DNA of 64,000 nucleotides, from NCBI RefSeq assembly GCF_000018865.1, contig NC_010175.1, positions 1,674,001 to 1,738,000 of the forward strand, in the 5' to 3' direction. This document shows positions 7,597 to 17,206 of the stretch, in pieces. Under the pieces are notes generated by a model. The model made no database searches and was not told the origin of the DNA. It saw only the letters and a list, made by a program, of their open reading frames with translations. The stretch's first letter is position 1. Every line of letters starts with the position of its first letter. The translations under genes and the position numbers were made by a program. This DNA comes from Chloroflexus aurantiacus J-10-fl. Lineage in GTDB: Bacteria; Chloroflexota; Chloroflexia; Chloroflexales; Chloroflexaceae.

Positions 7597-8215
7597 TGCA
7601 GGGCCTCAATCGTGTTCCTGGCTCAATTGGCCGCTGTGCGCTTGCCGTACAGCCTGGCGCACATCGCTACTGTCACCTCGTGCAGATCACACACCACATT
7701 ATTGGCTCCGTCATCAGGTTAGATCACCACGATGCTGCGGCCTTGAGCGGTCATCGCCGCTTCGATGTCCGCAAACCCGAAGCGAGTGAGCCGGTCACGA
7801 TGTTCCACCACGATGGTCTGGGCTGTGGAGTGGCATAGCAGCCAGATCAGCCCTGCGCGGTGACCATTGCGGCAGTAGCCGATGTCCTTGACCACTTCAA
7901 CGATGGTCTGCGTGCGCTGGACAGCGCACTCGACGAGTCGGGCAAACTGGCGACCGAGGTCCTGAGCGTGCTCGGCGCTGGCAACGCGAGGGTCTAGGGC
8001 AGCACCACCGGACTGCGCCGCATTAGGCGGGTAATAGATGATGGTGCCGTTGGGCAACTGCTCGGCCGGTACTGGCAGCTTGCCCTCGTTCCACAGTCGC
8101 CAGGCAGTCTTGTACGTCAGCCCTTGTTGTTTGGCCCATACACTGCGCTTCATAGCTGAGTATACCATAACACGTTAAGGTATATAACGTCTAGCAATTG
8201 CCAGTCCCGTGTTGC
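6385..8215 (-). mobile_element. IS607-family element, degenerate tnpA and apparently intact tnpB (ends approximate)
   Basis: A MerR/serine-recombinase tnpA is followed by tnpB in overlapping frames (ATG of tnpB inside the last codons of tnpA), the classical IS607 order. IS607 elements have no inverted repeats or target duplications, so I could not fix the ends; the coordinates given lie between the flanking genes. At the upstream end there is an inverted repeat, TATACC...GGTATA (8161-8184), overlapping the tnpA start region, possibly promoter or recombinase site. The element separates lysK from the cobalamin operon and stops close to the ribosome site of the first operon gene. Confidence 0.75.
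7587..8153 (-). pseudogene. tnpA: IS607-type TnpA serine recombinase, inactivated
   Basis: The N-terminus reads MKRSVWAKQQGLTYKTAWRL, a MerR-like helix-turn-helix typical of IS607 TnpA; further on QDLGRQFARLVECA and TIVVEHRDRLTRFGFADIEA match the resolvase domain. The reading frame is stopped by TAA at 7719-7721 and again by TGA at 7623-7625. The same frame continues through recognisable sequence (VAMCARLYGKRTAAN) to a final stop at 7587-7589 that overlaps the tnpB start. The catalytic serine of the usual ARVSS motif appears replaced: the copy reads PRVAS. Two in-frame stops and a lost nucleophile make it very unlikely to work, unlike the intact tnpB beside it. Confidence 0.8.
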
Positions 8216-8264
8216 TTGTATTCAATTCAATCGTAGCCGATGGTAGCACAGACCGGGCTGATCG

Positions 8265-9314
8265 TCAACGCAACTGAGCGAGTACCCCGGCCAGCACAGC
8301 AATTGCCCGCTCGTACTCGGCCAGTTCAAGATGCTCATTGGGCGTATGATCAAGCCGTGAGTCGCCCGGCCCGTAAGCGACAATCGGACACTGCCACACC
8401 GGCCCAACCACATTCATATCGGCAGTGCCGGTCTTGTGGAGGAATGCCGGTTGGCCGCCGTGTTGCCGGATCGCACGCACAAACGCGCTCGCCAGCGGTG
8501 TTGTGCGTGGACTCTGAAAGGCGGGGCAGGCGCCGGTGAAGGAGACTTCAGCAGTACCGGCCAGCATGTGCAGGGTATCGGCCAACGCCGCGGGATCGAT
8601 ACCGGGGGGTAGCCGCAAACCAATCGTTGCTTCCACCCATTCGGTAATGCCATCGCTATCGCTATGCACACGCCGCAACGAAGGGATCAACTGCTCGAAC
8701 AGTCGGGTACGACCGGCATTGATACTCTGGCAGTACTGTTCAACGGCACGCCAGAAATCAACCATCACCTCTGGCGCTGCGCGCTGCTCACCGGCACTGT
8801 GCGCAACCGGTTGCCGGTAATGATAATTGACCAGGAGTCGACCTTTGTAGCCGAGCGTAATCCGATCCCAACCACTCGGTTCACCGATCACACAAAAATC
8901 GGGGCGGTAGCGGTCACGAGCCGCATGGGCACCGCGTGAACTTGCGGCCTCTTCTTCGGTAGCCCCAATAATCACCAGCCGACACCCCAACGTTCCCGAC
9001 AGCTCGGCCTGGCGGGCGGCCCAGACAAACGTTGCCAGTGGCCCCTTGGCATCAACCGCCCCACGTCCGTAGAGCCTGCCGTCCTCGATCCGTACCGGCA
9101 CCTCGCCGGGTACCGTATCGATATGACCAAGCAGCACAACCAGCGGCCCTTCGCTACCGATCAGCCCAACCGCACTCCCCGCTTCGTCAACAAAGGCTTC
9201 CCAACCGAAGGAGCGCATCTGGTCAACCATCACCGCAACTGCCGCCGCTTCCTGACCGGAAAGCGATGGCGTGCGCAGCAAACGAACAAGAAATTCAACA
9301 GCATCATGCTTCAT
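8265..9314 (-). CDS. lysK: [LysW]-lysine/ornithine hydrolase (M20 family)
   Basis: 349 residues. A zinc-dependent M20 peptidase of the ArgE/DapE group; LysK releases lysine (or ornithine) from the amino-group carrier protein LysW in the alpha-aminoadipate route. Metal-site and catalytic motifs: [10 protein letters not shown] (first His and the Asp two on), [12 protein letters not shown] (bridging Asp), [12 protein letters not shown] (Glu pair). The [12 protein letters not shown] segment and ITLGYKGRL are typical of the LysK subgroup. The start has CAGGAG 8 bases upstream. No lysW, lysX, lysZ, lysY or lysJ lies nearby, so the pathway genes must be elsewhere. The assignment to LysK rather than another M20 deacylase is fairly but not fully secure. 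Confidence 0.8.
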   Translation of the reverse strand: MKHDAVEFLVRLLRTPSLSGQEAAAVAVMVDQMRSFGWEAFVDEAGSAVGLIGSEGPLVVLLGHIDTVPGEVPVRIEDGRLYGRGAVDAKGPLATFVWAARQAELSGTLGCRLVIIGATEEEAASSRGAHAARDRYRPDFCVIGEPSGWDRITLGYKGRLLVNYHYRQPVAHSAGEQRAAPEVMVDFWRAVEQYCQSINAGRTRLFEQLIPSLRRVHSDSDGITEWVEATIGLRLPPGIDPAALADTLHMLAGTAEVSFTGACPAFQSPRTTPLASAFVRAIRQHGGQPAFLHKTGTADMNVVGPVWQCPIVAYGPGDSRLDHTPNEHLELAEYERAIAVLAGVLAQLR

Positions 9315-9539
9315 AAGGCAGACTCCTGATCAGGAACATTATGTCGTCAGGTATCGAACCTTTAGAATTAAATAACAATGTAATAGATAAAGAGCAGGGT
9401 ATGTGATAAATAAGTTTTTTGTCATTTTTCGATACAATCAATACATTTCCGTCGCGAATAAAATAATACACCACAACGCACAATCGTATGGTATCATACT
9501 GCTGTTCGTATCGGCTTTCCTAATTCCAAGAGAGATAGT
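9315..9539. other. AT-rich intergenic region between divergent genes
   Basis: 225 bases, clearly more AT-rich than the flanks, separating lysK (minus) from the anti-sigma-type gene (plus), so it must hold both promoters. An imperfect inverted repeat GTATGGTATCATAC lies at 9487-9500, about 40 bases before the plus-strand start. I could not place a convincing -35/-10 pair. Confidence 0.5.
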
Positions 9540-9953
9540 ATGCCCGCATCGCTTCGCTTTGACGCCGATCTACGCAGCCTGAAACACATCCGGCGGGCAA
9601 TGATTGATGCGGCCAACCAGATAGGTGCTCGTCGTGATAGTATTGATGATGTAGTATACGCTGCCAACGAGTTGATCTCGAATACCATTACGTATGGTTA
9701 CGGCAATCAGGCTGGCCCGATCTGGATCGACATCTGGCAAGAAGGCGATACCCTGTACGTATCGATTCGCGATACCGCGCCCGTATTTGATCCACTCAGC
9801 GTACCGTTACCGCGCAACCTCATCAAGCGTGGCCAACAGCGCATCGGTGGACTTGGGTTGTTCCTGACCCGCCATTTACTGGACGATCTCCAGCACCGGC
9901 CTTTACCAGGCGGTGGAAATGAGTTACTCTTGATCAAGCGACGTGCATTCTAG
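9540..9953 (+). CDS. RsbW-like anti-sigma/serine kinase ATPase domain protein
   Basis: 137 residues consisting of one GHKL ATPase domain. The N box is AANELISNTITYGYG (about 41-55), the G1 region is SIRDTAPVFDP and the G2 box GGLGLFLTRHLLDDL. This layout is that of RsbW/SpoIIAB-type anti-sigma factor kinases. In characterised systems they bind a sigma factor or phosphorylate an STAS anti-anti-sigma factor. No sigma factor, STAS-only protein or PP2C phosphatase is adjacent, so its target is unknown. It is followed 12 bases later by a YcxB-like gene on the same strand. Confidence 0.85.
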   Translation: MPASLRFDADLRSLKHIRRAMIDAANQIGARRDSIDDVVYAANELISNTITYGYGNQAGPIWIDIWQEGDTLYVSIRDTAPVFDPLSVPLPRNLIKRGQQRIGGLGLFLTRHLLDDLQHRPLPGGGNELLLIKRRAF

Positions 9954-9965
9954 TGGTACCCGGCT

Positions 9966-10469
9966 ATGATTATCGAGAGCACAATCAGTCAGAAAGAATT
10001 TGTTCAGCACGCTTTGAGTCGCTACTTTCGTCGTCCGATTTTCTACGTCTTTGCCTTTGTTGCCGCCGTCCTAACCGCATTTGTGATCTACGACCCAACC
10101 ATACCCCAGGCTCCAGCGCTGCTGGGCGGCTGGATTCCGTTCCTGGTTTACGCCATCGTCGGCTGGATCACGATTCGCCGTCAGAGTCGCAATCGCGATC
10201 TACCGATCTATCAGCCGACCCGCTACGAACTGGGCCGCGATACACTGATCGTCAGTGCCCGCAGTGGACGCAGCACCATTCCCTGGTCGCAGGTACGCAA
10301 CTGGCGCAAACTGGCCGGGGTGTACGAATTGCAACTGGTGAACGGCCAGGTGTTGCTGATCTCGGCCCGTGCCATCAGCCCCCGGCAAGTCGGTACGTTC
10401 GAGCGCATGCTGCGCAATCGGATCGAGCCAAAACCTGAACCGGGTGTCTTTGATGAACCCACGACGTGA
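9966..10469 (+). CDS. YcxB-like membrane protein
   Basis: 167 residues. Two hydrophobic segments (about 24-43, IFYVFAFVAAVLTAFVIY, and 51-68, LLGGWIPFLVYAIVGWI) are followed by a cytoplasmic domain with the beta-rich YcxB-like C-terminal pattern: LGRDTLIVSARSGRSTIPWSQVRNWRKLAGVYELQLVNGQVLLI split over two strands, then a helix ending FERMLRNRI. No enzymatic function is known for the family. It probably forms a unit with the preceding anti-sigma-type gene and the following helicase gene, which starts within or just after its end. Confidence 0.7.
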   Translation: MIIESTISQKEFVQHALSRYFRRPIFYVFAFVAAVLTAFVIYDPTIPQAPALLGGWIPFLVYAIVGWITIRRQSRNRDLPIYQPTRYELGRDTLIVSARSGRSTIPWSQVRNWRKLAGVYELQLVNGQVLLISARAISPRQVGTFERMLRNRIEPKPEPGVFDEPTT

Positions 10470-10476
10470 ACCCCGT

Positions 10477-13400
10477 ATGGATGAACTGCTTCGCCCCATC
10501 GCCCTCGATCCGGTGCAACCCCAGGCGATTGCGCCCACCGACCTCGCGCAGTATCTGCGTCTCGATCAGTGTCAGCGCTATCTGCGTCTCCGTCTCCACG
10601 AGCGGCGCAAAGAGCTATACTGGCTGCCAAAATACGGCCTGTCAATACAATCTATTCCACCAATGCTCACCATTGCCGGACGGCTGTTCGAGCAGGAGAT
10701 TGAAGAACAGATACAGCAGCACTTCCCGCTCACCATCCACTGCGCCCGGCGCCGTCAGCAGGGTGATCCTGATTTTACCAAACCTGACCACAATCACATT
10801 GTGCTGAATACACTTCAGCAATGCAGCGCCGACACCGCGCACGTACTCTTTCAACCGCGGCTGGCCGCGCAACTCGCCAACTGGTCGCTTAGCGGTGATG
10901 TTGATATTCTGGTGGTACGACGTGACAGCAACGGAGCGTTACGTATCCTGATTGTCGATGCCAAAAGCTCGGCGACGGCGAAGATCGAGCATCGTCTGCA
11001 ACTGGCGTGTTATCAGCGTCTGATCGAGGAGGTTGTACAGCGAGCAGGTCTTGCGGAAGTTGTTATTGAACTCGGTGTGCTCTATCGCGGCGAACTCGTG
11101 AACACGATGCGGTCACCGGCAGATCAGCGTCGCATCGAACTTGAACGTCAACAGGCAGCACAATTACTCGGCGTGCAGACCGCTTGCCTGGAACTGGTTG
11201 ATCCAGCTCCCTACCTGGCCGAGATCGAAACGCTGCTGCATGGCCCGAATGCGATTCTCGATACGATTGCGACTGTTCCCTTCGCCGCCGTGCCCTTCCA
11301 CCTGACCACCAAATGCGATGGCTGCCTCTACAATGAAATCTGTATGCGGTGGGCAGCAACCCACGACGACCTTTCACTCATTCCAACCCTGACCGTAGCC
11401 GAAAAATCGGCGCTCCAGGCCAACCAGATCAACACCGTACCGCAACTCGCTCTGCTGAAAGAGGTGGCTGACGATGGTGAAACGCTGTACACACCGCCCA
11501 CCCATCATGCAAAGGTGCGTGATCTGGTACGACACCCTGTGCTGGCTCCCCGCCTGAACGAGCTGATCTATCGCGCTCGTGCTTTTCGCCGCTGGAAAGG
11601 TGATCAGATCAAAGCCCCTACCCGGCTACCGTACCGCGGATACGGATCATTGCCCGCCGTCAGCCCTGATCTGCACGCCAATCTGGTCGCGATTTATCTT
11701 GATACCCTGTACGATCACACGCAAGGCATGATCGTCATGCTCGCTGCGCTGGTCGTCGGCCACCGCAACGGCGAGCGTCACCAGAGTCGCTACGTCGTCA
11801 ATCTGCCCACGCAACGGCCACAAACCCTGGCCGATGAGGAGCGCTTACTGACCGAATGGATCAATGAGTTATTACAGGCAATTGTCGCTGTCGCCGATCC
11901 TGATACGCAGGTTCCCATTCATCTGATCGTGCCCGACACATTCAGCCTGCAAACCCTGCTCGATGGGCTGGCCCGCCATCCAGATGTCATCGGCGCCACC
12001 GCACTTTACGATCTGGCGGCGCAGAGTGCCGGCTTTGAAGCCCCAATGGTGACAGTGCTGGTGAATGAGCGCCGTCGCTTCCTCAACGACCCGCTGGCTT
12101 ACGACTCACTGGCCCGCCTGGCCCGCATCGAAGGGTTTGATTGGGGTGAATGCCGACGCAAATTTTACCGGCGCGTCTTTGATGATCTGAGTAACGACAA
12201 AGAGATTGGCTGGTATACGCGACGGATTCGCTTCAACAATCAGATTCCGCTAGAGTACGCCTACGCAGCCTGGCAGGCATTACCACCACCACCGGATCGG
12301 GGCGAAGATGATCTGGTCGACTACCGTGACGTCAAGTACGAACAACTGCTTGCATTCATCAACAAGCGGCTTGAAGCCTTCGCACACCTGGCTGCCCGCT
12401 TACCGGCCAATCACCGCACGACCAAACCGCCATTTGATCTGACCTGTATTACCCGTTACACCCGCCGCTCACCATCACTGGCCGATGCCCTGGCCGAGTT
12501 TCTGTTGATCGAGCGTTACGTCGCCCTGGTCACGTGGGGACAACAACACCTGCCGCCGCCAGAGCAACGGGTGTTGGCCGGCGTCAGCCTGCTTGTACGC
12601 TACGAAGCGGATGACCAGGACCCGGCTCTGCTGGCAGTACTGGCCGAAAACGAACGTCGCCAGGCGTTGAAGGCAGAACTAACCGGCCAGCGTAAACGGG
12701 CGCGGCTCAACGACGAACAACGCCAGACGGTTGAGCCACTACCGATCCCGGATGTGCCGTTGCGGTTACGCATTGTCCTCGATGACGTTGAGTGCGACCT
12801 GGAGACAGCGTTGCGGCTGACCGGCTTATCACCGGGCGACAAAGTGATTCTGGCTCCACGCTGGAGTGTTGATGAACGCCTGCCCGCCGATCAGCAGCAA
12901 CCATTCACGACCACAGCCCGTCAACTCTTGTACCAGTCGCGGGCAACCCTGATCGAACTCGATCCGAATGGATTCGTCGTGCTCCAACCCAACCGGCGCT
13001 ACAGCAACGGCGACCGTCGCTTCACCTTCCCTGCAAAATGGGAATGGCCCACAACCGGCACACTCTACACCATTGAAAGTGATCCCAACGACATATACGG
13101 TCAACGCTGTATGGAGATCGTCAACGAGCTGCGGGGCGGCGCAAGCAACGCACTGTACCAGCGCCTTGCCGTTCCAGCCTCGGTGACGTGTCAGATACCA
13201 CCGGCAGCGCTAGCAGGTCACGCCCGCTTTGTCGCAGGGCTTCAGGCCCTGGCCGACGCCCACGAACTCCACACCTTCGACACATACCAGATGAGCTACA
13301 TTGCCGGTTATGGCGATGCGCCTACCCTGGTTGTGCAGGGACCACCCGGCACCGGTAAAAGCTACACCTCAGCATTTGCGCTACTGGCACGCATGCAGGG

Positions 13401-14685
13401 TTTACTGGCTGCCGACCTGCCATGTCGTGTCCTGCTCAGTTGCAAAACCCACGCCGCCACCGATGTCCTGTTGCGCAAGATTGCCGACGTTCAGGCCATG
13501 CTGGCCGGTATCCAGCAACGGCAACCTGCCCTGTTTGCCGCCTATTTCGACGAGCGCATTCTCAAGGCACCACTCTTCCGGGTACGCCCCAAAATCGACA
13601 GCGATCTGCCGGAAACAGTGCAGATCGTCGACGAGGCAGACATCATCGCCAGCACACCATTCTGCTTCGTAGCAGCGACACCCTTCGCAATCAGCTCATT
13701 GCTGAAACAGCAGCAACGCTACCACACCGATCCCTTTGCCGACATCCTTGTCCTCGATGAAGCCTCGCAGATGAACCTGGCTGAAGCCTGTATGGCGGCA
13801 ATCGCCCTCCATAAACACGGTCGCCTGATCGTGGTCGGCGATCATCGTCAGATGCCACCGATTGTTCAGCACGAATGGCGCAGCGAGCGCCGTCGCACCT
13901 TCCAGGCTTACCGGGTCTACAGCTCGCTTTTCGAGACCCTCTTGCTGCTCGATCCAGCACCCCCCATAGTACGGCTGACCGAGAGCTTCCGCGTCCATCA
14001 GGATATTGCCGAATTCCTCCGGCGTGCCATCTACGAACAAGACGGCATCCATTACTTCTCGCAGCGAACCTCACGGCTTAGCGAGGTCGCCATCGCCGAC
14101 GACTTTCTGGCCGCCGTACTCAATCCCGCTCACCCGCTGACCGTCATCGTCCACGATGAAGCGCAAAGCCAGGACATCAATCCCTTCGAGGCCGAACTCA
14201 TTTGTCCACTGATTGAGACCCTGGTCGGGCAATTGCAGTTAGACGCAACGAATGGTATCGGGGTTGTGGTGCCTCATCGGGCACAGCGGCTGACCTTGCG
14301 CGAACGTCTGCCCACGCTGATGAGCGATCTTTTCGTTGAACACGAGGGAGCAACAGTCGATACCGTCGAGCGGTTTCAGGGCGATGAACGCGATGTGATT
14401 ATCGTATCGGCTACCGAGAGCGATCCAGACTATCTACGCACAACCAGCGGCTTTCTCCTCGATCCGCGGCGGCTCAATGTTGCGCTCAGCCGCGCCCGCA
14501 AAAAACTGATCCTGATTGCGGCCCGCACCGTTTTCCAGCTCTTCGCCACCGACGAAGAGGTCTTCCAACACGCGCAACTCTGGAAGCGCCTCCTCCGCGA
14601 CACCTGTCGCGTGCCGTTATGGCAGGGGGAGCGGCACGGAGTCAGGGTAGAGGTATGGGGGAATCATTCATCAGCCCCCTCATGA
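10477..14685 (+). CDS. RecB-type nuclease fused to UPF1-like superfamily 1 helicase
   Basis: About 1402 residues. The N-terminal part is a PD-(D/E)xK nuclease of the Cas4/RecB type: SLSGDVDILVV, then RILIVDAKSS and QLACYQRLI, followed near residue 280 by a cysteine cluster (TTKCDGCLYNEICMRWA) of the type that binds an iron-sulfur cluster. A long middle region resembles TM0106-type RecB-helicase fusions. The C-terminal helicase has Walker A QGPPGTGKSY (about 953-962), Walker B LVLDEASQMN, VVGDHRQMPP, and motifs V-VI (TVERFQGDERDVIIVSATES, RLNVALSRARKKL). An earlier in-frame ATG (10453) would overlap the upstream gene; neither start has a clear ribosome site. Role: DNA or RNA unwinding with end processing; no phage-defence neighbours are visible. 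The 3' end overlaps the convergent kinase gene by 22 bases. Confidence 0.85.
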   Translation: MDELLRPIALDPVQPQAIAPTDLAQYLRLDQCQRYLRLRLHERRKELYWLPKYGLSIQSIPPMLTIAGRLFEQEIEEQIQQHFPLTIHCARRRQQGDPDFTKPDHNHIVLNTLQQCSADTAHVLFQPRLAAQLANWSLSGDVDILVVRRDSNGALRILIVDAKSSATAKIEHRLQLACYQRLIEEVVQRAGLAEVVIELGVLYRGELVNTMRSPADQRRIELERQQAAQLLGVQTACLELVDPAPYLAEIETLLHGPNAILDTIATVPFAAVPFHLTTKCDGCLYNEICMRWAATHDDLSLIPTLTVAEKSALQANQINTVPQLALLKEVADDGETLYTPPTHHAKVRDLVRHPVLAPRLNELIYRARAFRRWKGDQIKAPTRLPYRGYGSLPAVSPDLHANLVAIYLDTLYDHTQGMIVMLAALVVGHRNGERHQSRYVVNLPTQRPQTLADEERLLTEWINELLQAIVAVADPDTQVPIHLIVPDTFSLQTLLDGLARHPDVIGATALYDLAAQSAGFEAPMVTVLVNERRRFLNDPLAYDSLARLARIEGFDWGECRRKFYRRVFDDLSNDKEIGWYTRRIRFNNQIPLEYAYAAWQALPPPPDRGEDDLVDYRDVKYEQLLAFINKRLEAFAHLAARLPANHRTTKPPFDLTCITRYTRRSPSLADALAEFLLIERYVALVTWGQQHLPPPEQRVLAGVSLLVRYEADDQDPALLAVLAENERRQALKAELTGQRKRARLNDEQRQTVEPLPIPDVPLRLRIVLDDVECDLETALRLTGLSPGDKVILAPRWSVDERLPADQQQPFTTTARQLLYQSRATLIELDPNGFVVLQPNRRYSNGDRRFTFPAKWEWPTTGTLYTIESDPNDIYGQRCMEIVNELRGGASNALYQRLAVPASVTCQIPPAALAGHARFVAGLQALADAHELHTFDTYQMSYIAGYGDAPTLVVQGPPGTGKSYTSAFALLARMQGLLAADLPCRVLLSCKTHAATDVLLRKIADVQAMLAGIQQRQPALFAAYFDERILKAPLFRVRPKIDSDLPETVQIVDEADIIASTPFCFVAATPFAISSLLKQQQRYHTDPFADILVLDEASQMNLAEACMAAIALHKHGRLIVVGDHRQMPPIVQHEWRSERRRTFQAYRVYSSLFETLLLLDPAPPIVRLTESFRVHQDIAEFLRRAIYEQDGIHYFSQRTSRLSEVAIADDFLAAVLNPAHPLTVIVHDEAQSQDINPFEAELICPLIETLVGQLQLDATNGIGVVVPHRAQRLTLRERLPTLMSDLFVEHEGATVDTVERFQGDERDVIIVSATESDPDYLRTTSGFLLDPRRLNVALSRARKKLILIAARTVFQLFATDEEVFQHAQLWKRLLRDTCRVPLWQGERHGVRVEVWGNHSSAPS

Positions 14686-15974
14686 CAATCACCACTGCAT
14701 ACATGCACATCCGGTTCGCGACGCCTGAGTGGCAATTTCACCTCAATCCGGGTGCCCTGATCAGGCGGTGAGTCGATATGAAAACTGGCCCCAATTGCGT
14801 GAGCACGCTGAGCCATACTCAAGAGGCCAATCCCGCCACCACGCAGATTGGCACCACCACGACCGTTATCGGCTACCGTTAACAGCAACGTATCGTCGGC
14901 GCAGGCCAGACTAATGGTAACCCGTGATGCCTGAGCATGACGGTTACAATTAGCCAGCGCTTCCTGCACAATCCGGTACAGCGCAATCACCTGGGCCGTT
15001 TCGAGCACAGGTATGTTGGGAGCAAACGCATACTCCACCGGAATCCGCGTTGCCGCCGACCAGCGTTCACTGAGATTAACCAGGACAGTTGGAAAATCCG
15101 CTTCACCAACTTGTGGTGGATACAGGTCACGCACAATATGTGATAGTTCCTGTTCGATAGCATCAAGCGCCGCCCGCCCACGGGCAAGATGATCCTGGAT
15201 TGCCAGGGAGTCACCTTGCATGCAGGCCAGGCGCAGCGCTTCCAGGTGCAACTGCACCCCCAGGATCGCCGAACGGGCACCGTCGTGTAAATCACGAGCG
15301 ATCCTGGCCCGCTCGGCTTCGCTGACCGCCAGCGCCAGCGATACACCCGACGAGAATGAGTAATCATTAGTCAACGACGAAGGGGGAACGGCCTGGGTAC
15401 CACTGCTGTGCGCAGGATGGATACAACGCCAATGCTGTACCAGGGTCAGCGCTGCCAGCTCAGCGTATTCGTAAACCAGCCCCAGCATACTGGTTTGATC
15501 AATCGTCACGTCTGGTTTGTAAGACAGTTGCACAACCGCGATATTTTGCCCTTCCCACTGCAAAGGAATACTCAGCGTGAGCCAGCAATCGCCGCCAGAG
15601 CAGTAATGAAACCGTGCTTCGTGGTCGTGAGCACAATCCACCAGTTGCGGCAGAAAATCATGCAACGTGTGCCATGATAACCGTGCTTCATCGAGATCAT
15701 CAGGAACCTGCACATCTTTGTCGTCAGGGTACTGAGCAATCAGCGTAACCTCCTGGTTCTGGTCGAGCAGGTACAAGGCACCCCGCTGCGCACCCAGTAT
15801 CTCGCAACCAATCTGTACGACAACATGGGGTAAGCGCTGATGACCGAGATAACGCAGAAGCCGACGCGCTGTATTCATCGGCGATATGCGATCAGGACGG
15901 GGGCGGTCAGTTGTTACCGGGCCTTTGTCAACCGCTTGTTCCTGCGTTCCCTGTCCACCTGCCCATTCTGCCAT
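14664..15974 (-). CDS. NarL-type sensor histidine kinase with GAF-like domain
   Basis: About 436 residues, no membrane segment, so cytoplasmic. Residues about 40-190 form a GAF-like sensor (CEILGAQRGALYLLDQ, then CSGGDCWLTLSIPLQ). The HisKA_3 dimerisation helix carries the phospho-acceptor His in ERARIARDLHDGARSAIL, and a HATPase domain follows (VQEALANCNRHAQASRVTI, LTVADNGRGG, GIGLLSMAQRAHAIGA). GGAGA lies 7 bases before the chosen ATG; an ORF extension of 26 codons upstream is unlikely to be translated. The NarL-type response regulator expected as its partner is at 21532-22167, on the other side of the arsenite oxidase genes. Cysteines in the sensor domain are candidate arsenic or redox ligands, which is speculation. 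Confidence 0.85.
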   Translation of the reverse strand: MAEWAGGQGTQEQAVDKGPVTTDRPRPDRISPMNTARRLLRYLGHQRLPHVVVQIGCEILGAQRGALYLLDQNQEVTLIAQYPDDKDVQVPDDLDEARLSWHTLHDFLPQLVDCAHDHEARFHYCSGGDCWLTLSIPLQWEGQNIAVVQLSYKPDVTIDQTSMLGLVYEYAELAALTLVQHWRCIHPAHSSGTQAVPPSSLTNDYSFSSGVSLALAVSEAERARIARDLHDGARSAILGVQLHLEALRLACMQGDSLAIQDHLARGRAALDAIEQELSHIVRDLYPPQVGEADFPTVLVNLSERWSAATRIPVEYAFAPNIPVLETAQVIALYRIVQEALANCNRHAQASRVTISLACADDTLLLTVADNGRGGANLRGGGIGLLSMAQRAHAIGASFHIDSPPDQGTRIEVKLPLRRREPDVHVCSGDCHEGADE

Positions 15975-16539
15975 GGCTTTCTCTCCATTCTGATAACTGA
16001 ATGACCAGTATGTTTGTATGTGAAGATTACTGTCTCTTTTGTTGAACATCATTCAACTGTTCAACAGGGCAAATATGCCAGAAAGTTGCAGAAATCGATG
16101 AGAAGAGTGCTACATATCAATCAGTATCCTGTTAATCACAAGTTACTGATCCAGGATCATCAGTGAACCTTCAGGTGAAGAGAGCTGATCCACCACGGAA
16201 GTAAGATAGAATCGGCCCCCCACCACCTGCCAGAGCAGTAGAGTCAACGTGCTATCGCGACACTCCTCTCACGAAGGTGATATTCATTCTTGCCAAAAAT
16301 GTGGATTATTCTTGCCATGTATCGTACTCCCTTCCTGTTTCATCGTCAATGTTGTGAAAGTCATTGCAAGGATGAGCGGGTATCGCATGCGATTGCTCGC
16401 ACAATCGCTCACCAGAATCTTCTTCAACCACGATCACTGTCTGCCGGGTATTATTCACTACACCCAAGTGCAGATGCGCCGAACCAGCCTGCCACCTCCG
16501 CACGCAATGGGATCACATTTCGGATCAGATACCGTTGCC

Positions 16540-16715
16540 AGACTGGTTTACCCGTGTCGCAGCGTTTGGGGTGCGGCAGCCATACTGCCGCAGCAGCCGT
16601 GCTTCGTACCAGGCGCGTGTCAGGCTGTTCACCGCTGGTCACGGGGATGATGCGTGCTCTCAGCACGGAGTCTGTAATTACTGAGATAACGTCTACGCAC
16701 TACCCACCTCACTGC
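16540..16715. repeat. Degenerate copy of the MITE-like repeat core
   Basis: Shares with the copies at 16724, 20843 and 21189 the stretch around GTGCGGCAGCCATACTGCCGC, the following AGCCGTGCT, a GCTGGTCACGGG stretch and a terminal TGAGATAACGTCTAC. The outer ends are not recognisable. Confidence 0.6.
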
Positions 16716-16723
16716 GCGTACAT

Positions 16724-17006
16724 TAGAACTCATTTCATAAAACGCTGTACTGTCATGCTCTAACAACCATCTCCGGTGCCATCATGCGCTGGATTGGTTA
16801 CCTTGCTCGCTCATCATGCGCGTGCCGCGAAGTTTGGAGTGCGGCAGCCATGCTGCCGCGCCAACCGTGCTCGCGATCTGGCACGTGTCAGGTCGTTAAC
16901 CCGGCTGGTCACGCGAATGCCGGGTGTGCTCGTCTCGATCATGCATGGAATCAGTCGGCAATGAATGAGATACCTTCATAGTAGATGTTTTTTGAAACAG
17001 GTTCTA
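16724..17006. repeat. MITE-like repeat with TA-flanked terminal inverted repeats
   Basis: 283 bp. The left end reads TAGAACTCATTTCA and the right end is TGAAACAGGTTCTA, imperfect inverted repeats flanked by or beginning with TA. The interior has GTGCGGCAGCCATGCTGCCGC, shared with other copies in the window, and no coding sequence. Confidence 0.7.
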
Positions 17007-17206
17007 CATGATGCCCAATCCCGTGTGCAATGACGCTGGAGCGATCCGTCGGCGCACGTTCCCACGGAAACAGCTCATCTCTATCCCGCTACCACCCACC
17101 TTCCCGCCTTCCAGAACTTTTGTCAAAAGCAGAATGGGCAGAAGGCAGACCTTCCACCCATCTGCTTGCCCGCAGCAATGACGTGGTACTGGTAGTCAAT
17201 TACTCT

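Larger units (their letters stand above)
16053..17206. other. Intergenic region with MITE-like repeats
   Basis: About 1.15 kb without a credible gene. The part up to about 16500 shows nothing I can name. From about 16540 a degraded copy of the repeat core (GTGCGGCAGCCATACTGCCGC) is present, then a complete copy (listed separately). The short open frames here are artefacts of the repeat. Confidence 0.6.

Noticed and set aside
8161-8184. TATACC...GGTATA repeat as an IS end
   Set aside because: IS607 elements do not carry terminal inverted repeats; it more likely belongs to the tnpA promoter or recombinase site.
8216-8264. Cobalamin riboswitch upstream of the cobalamin operon, beyond the IS607-type element
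   Set aside because: The gap between the element and lysK is far too short and shows no B12-box-like sequence.
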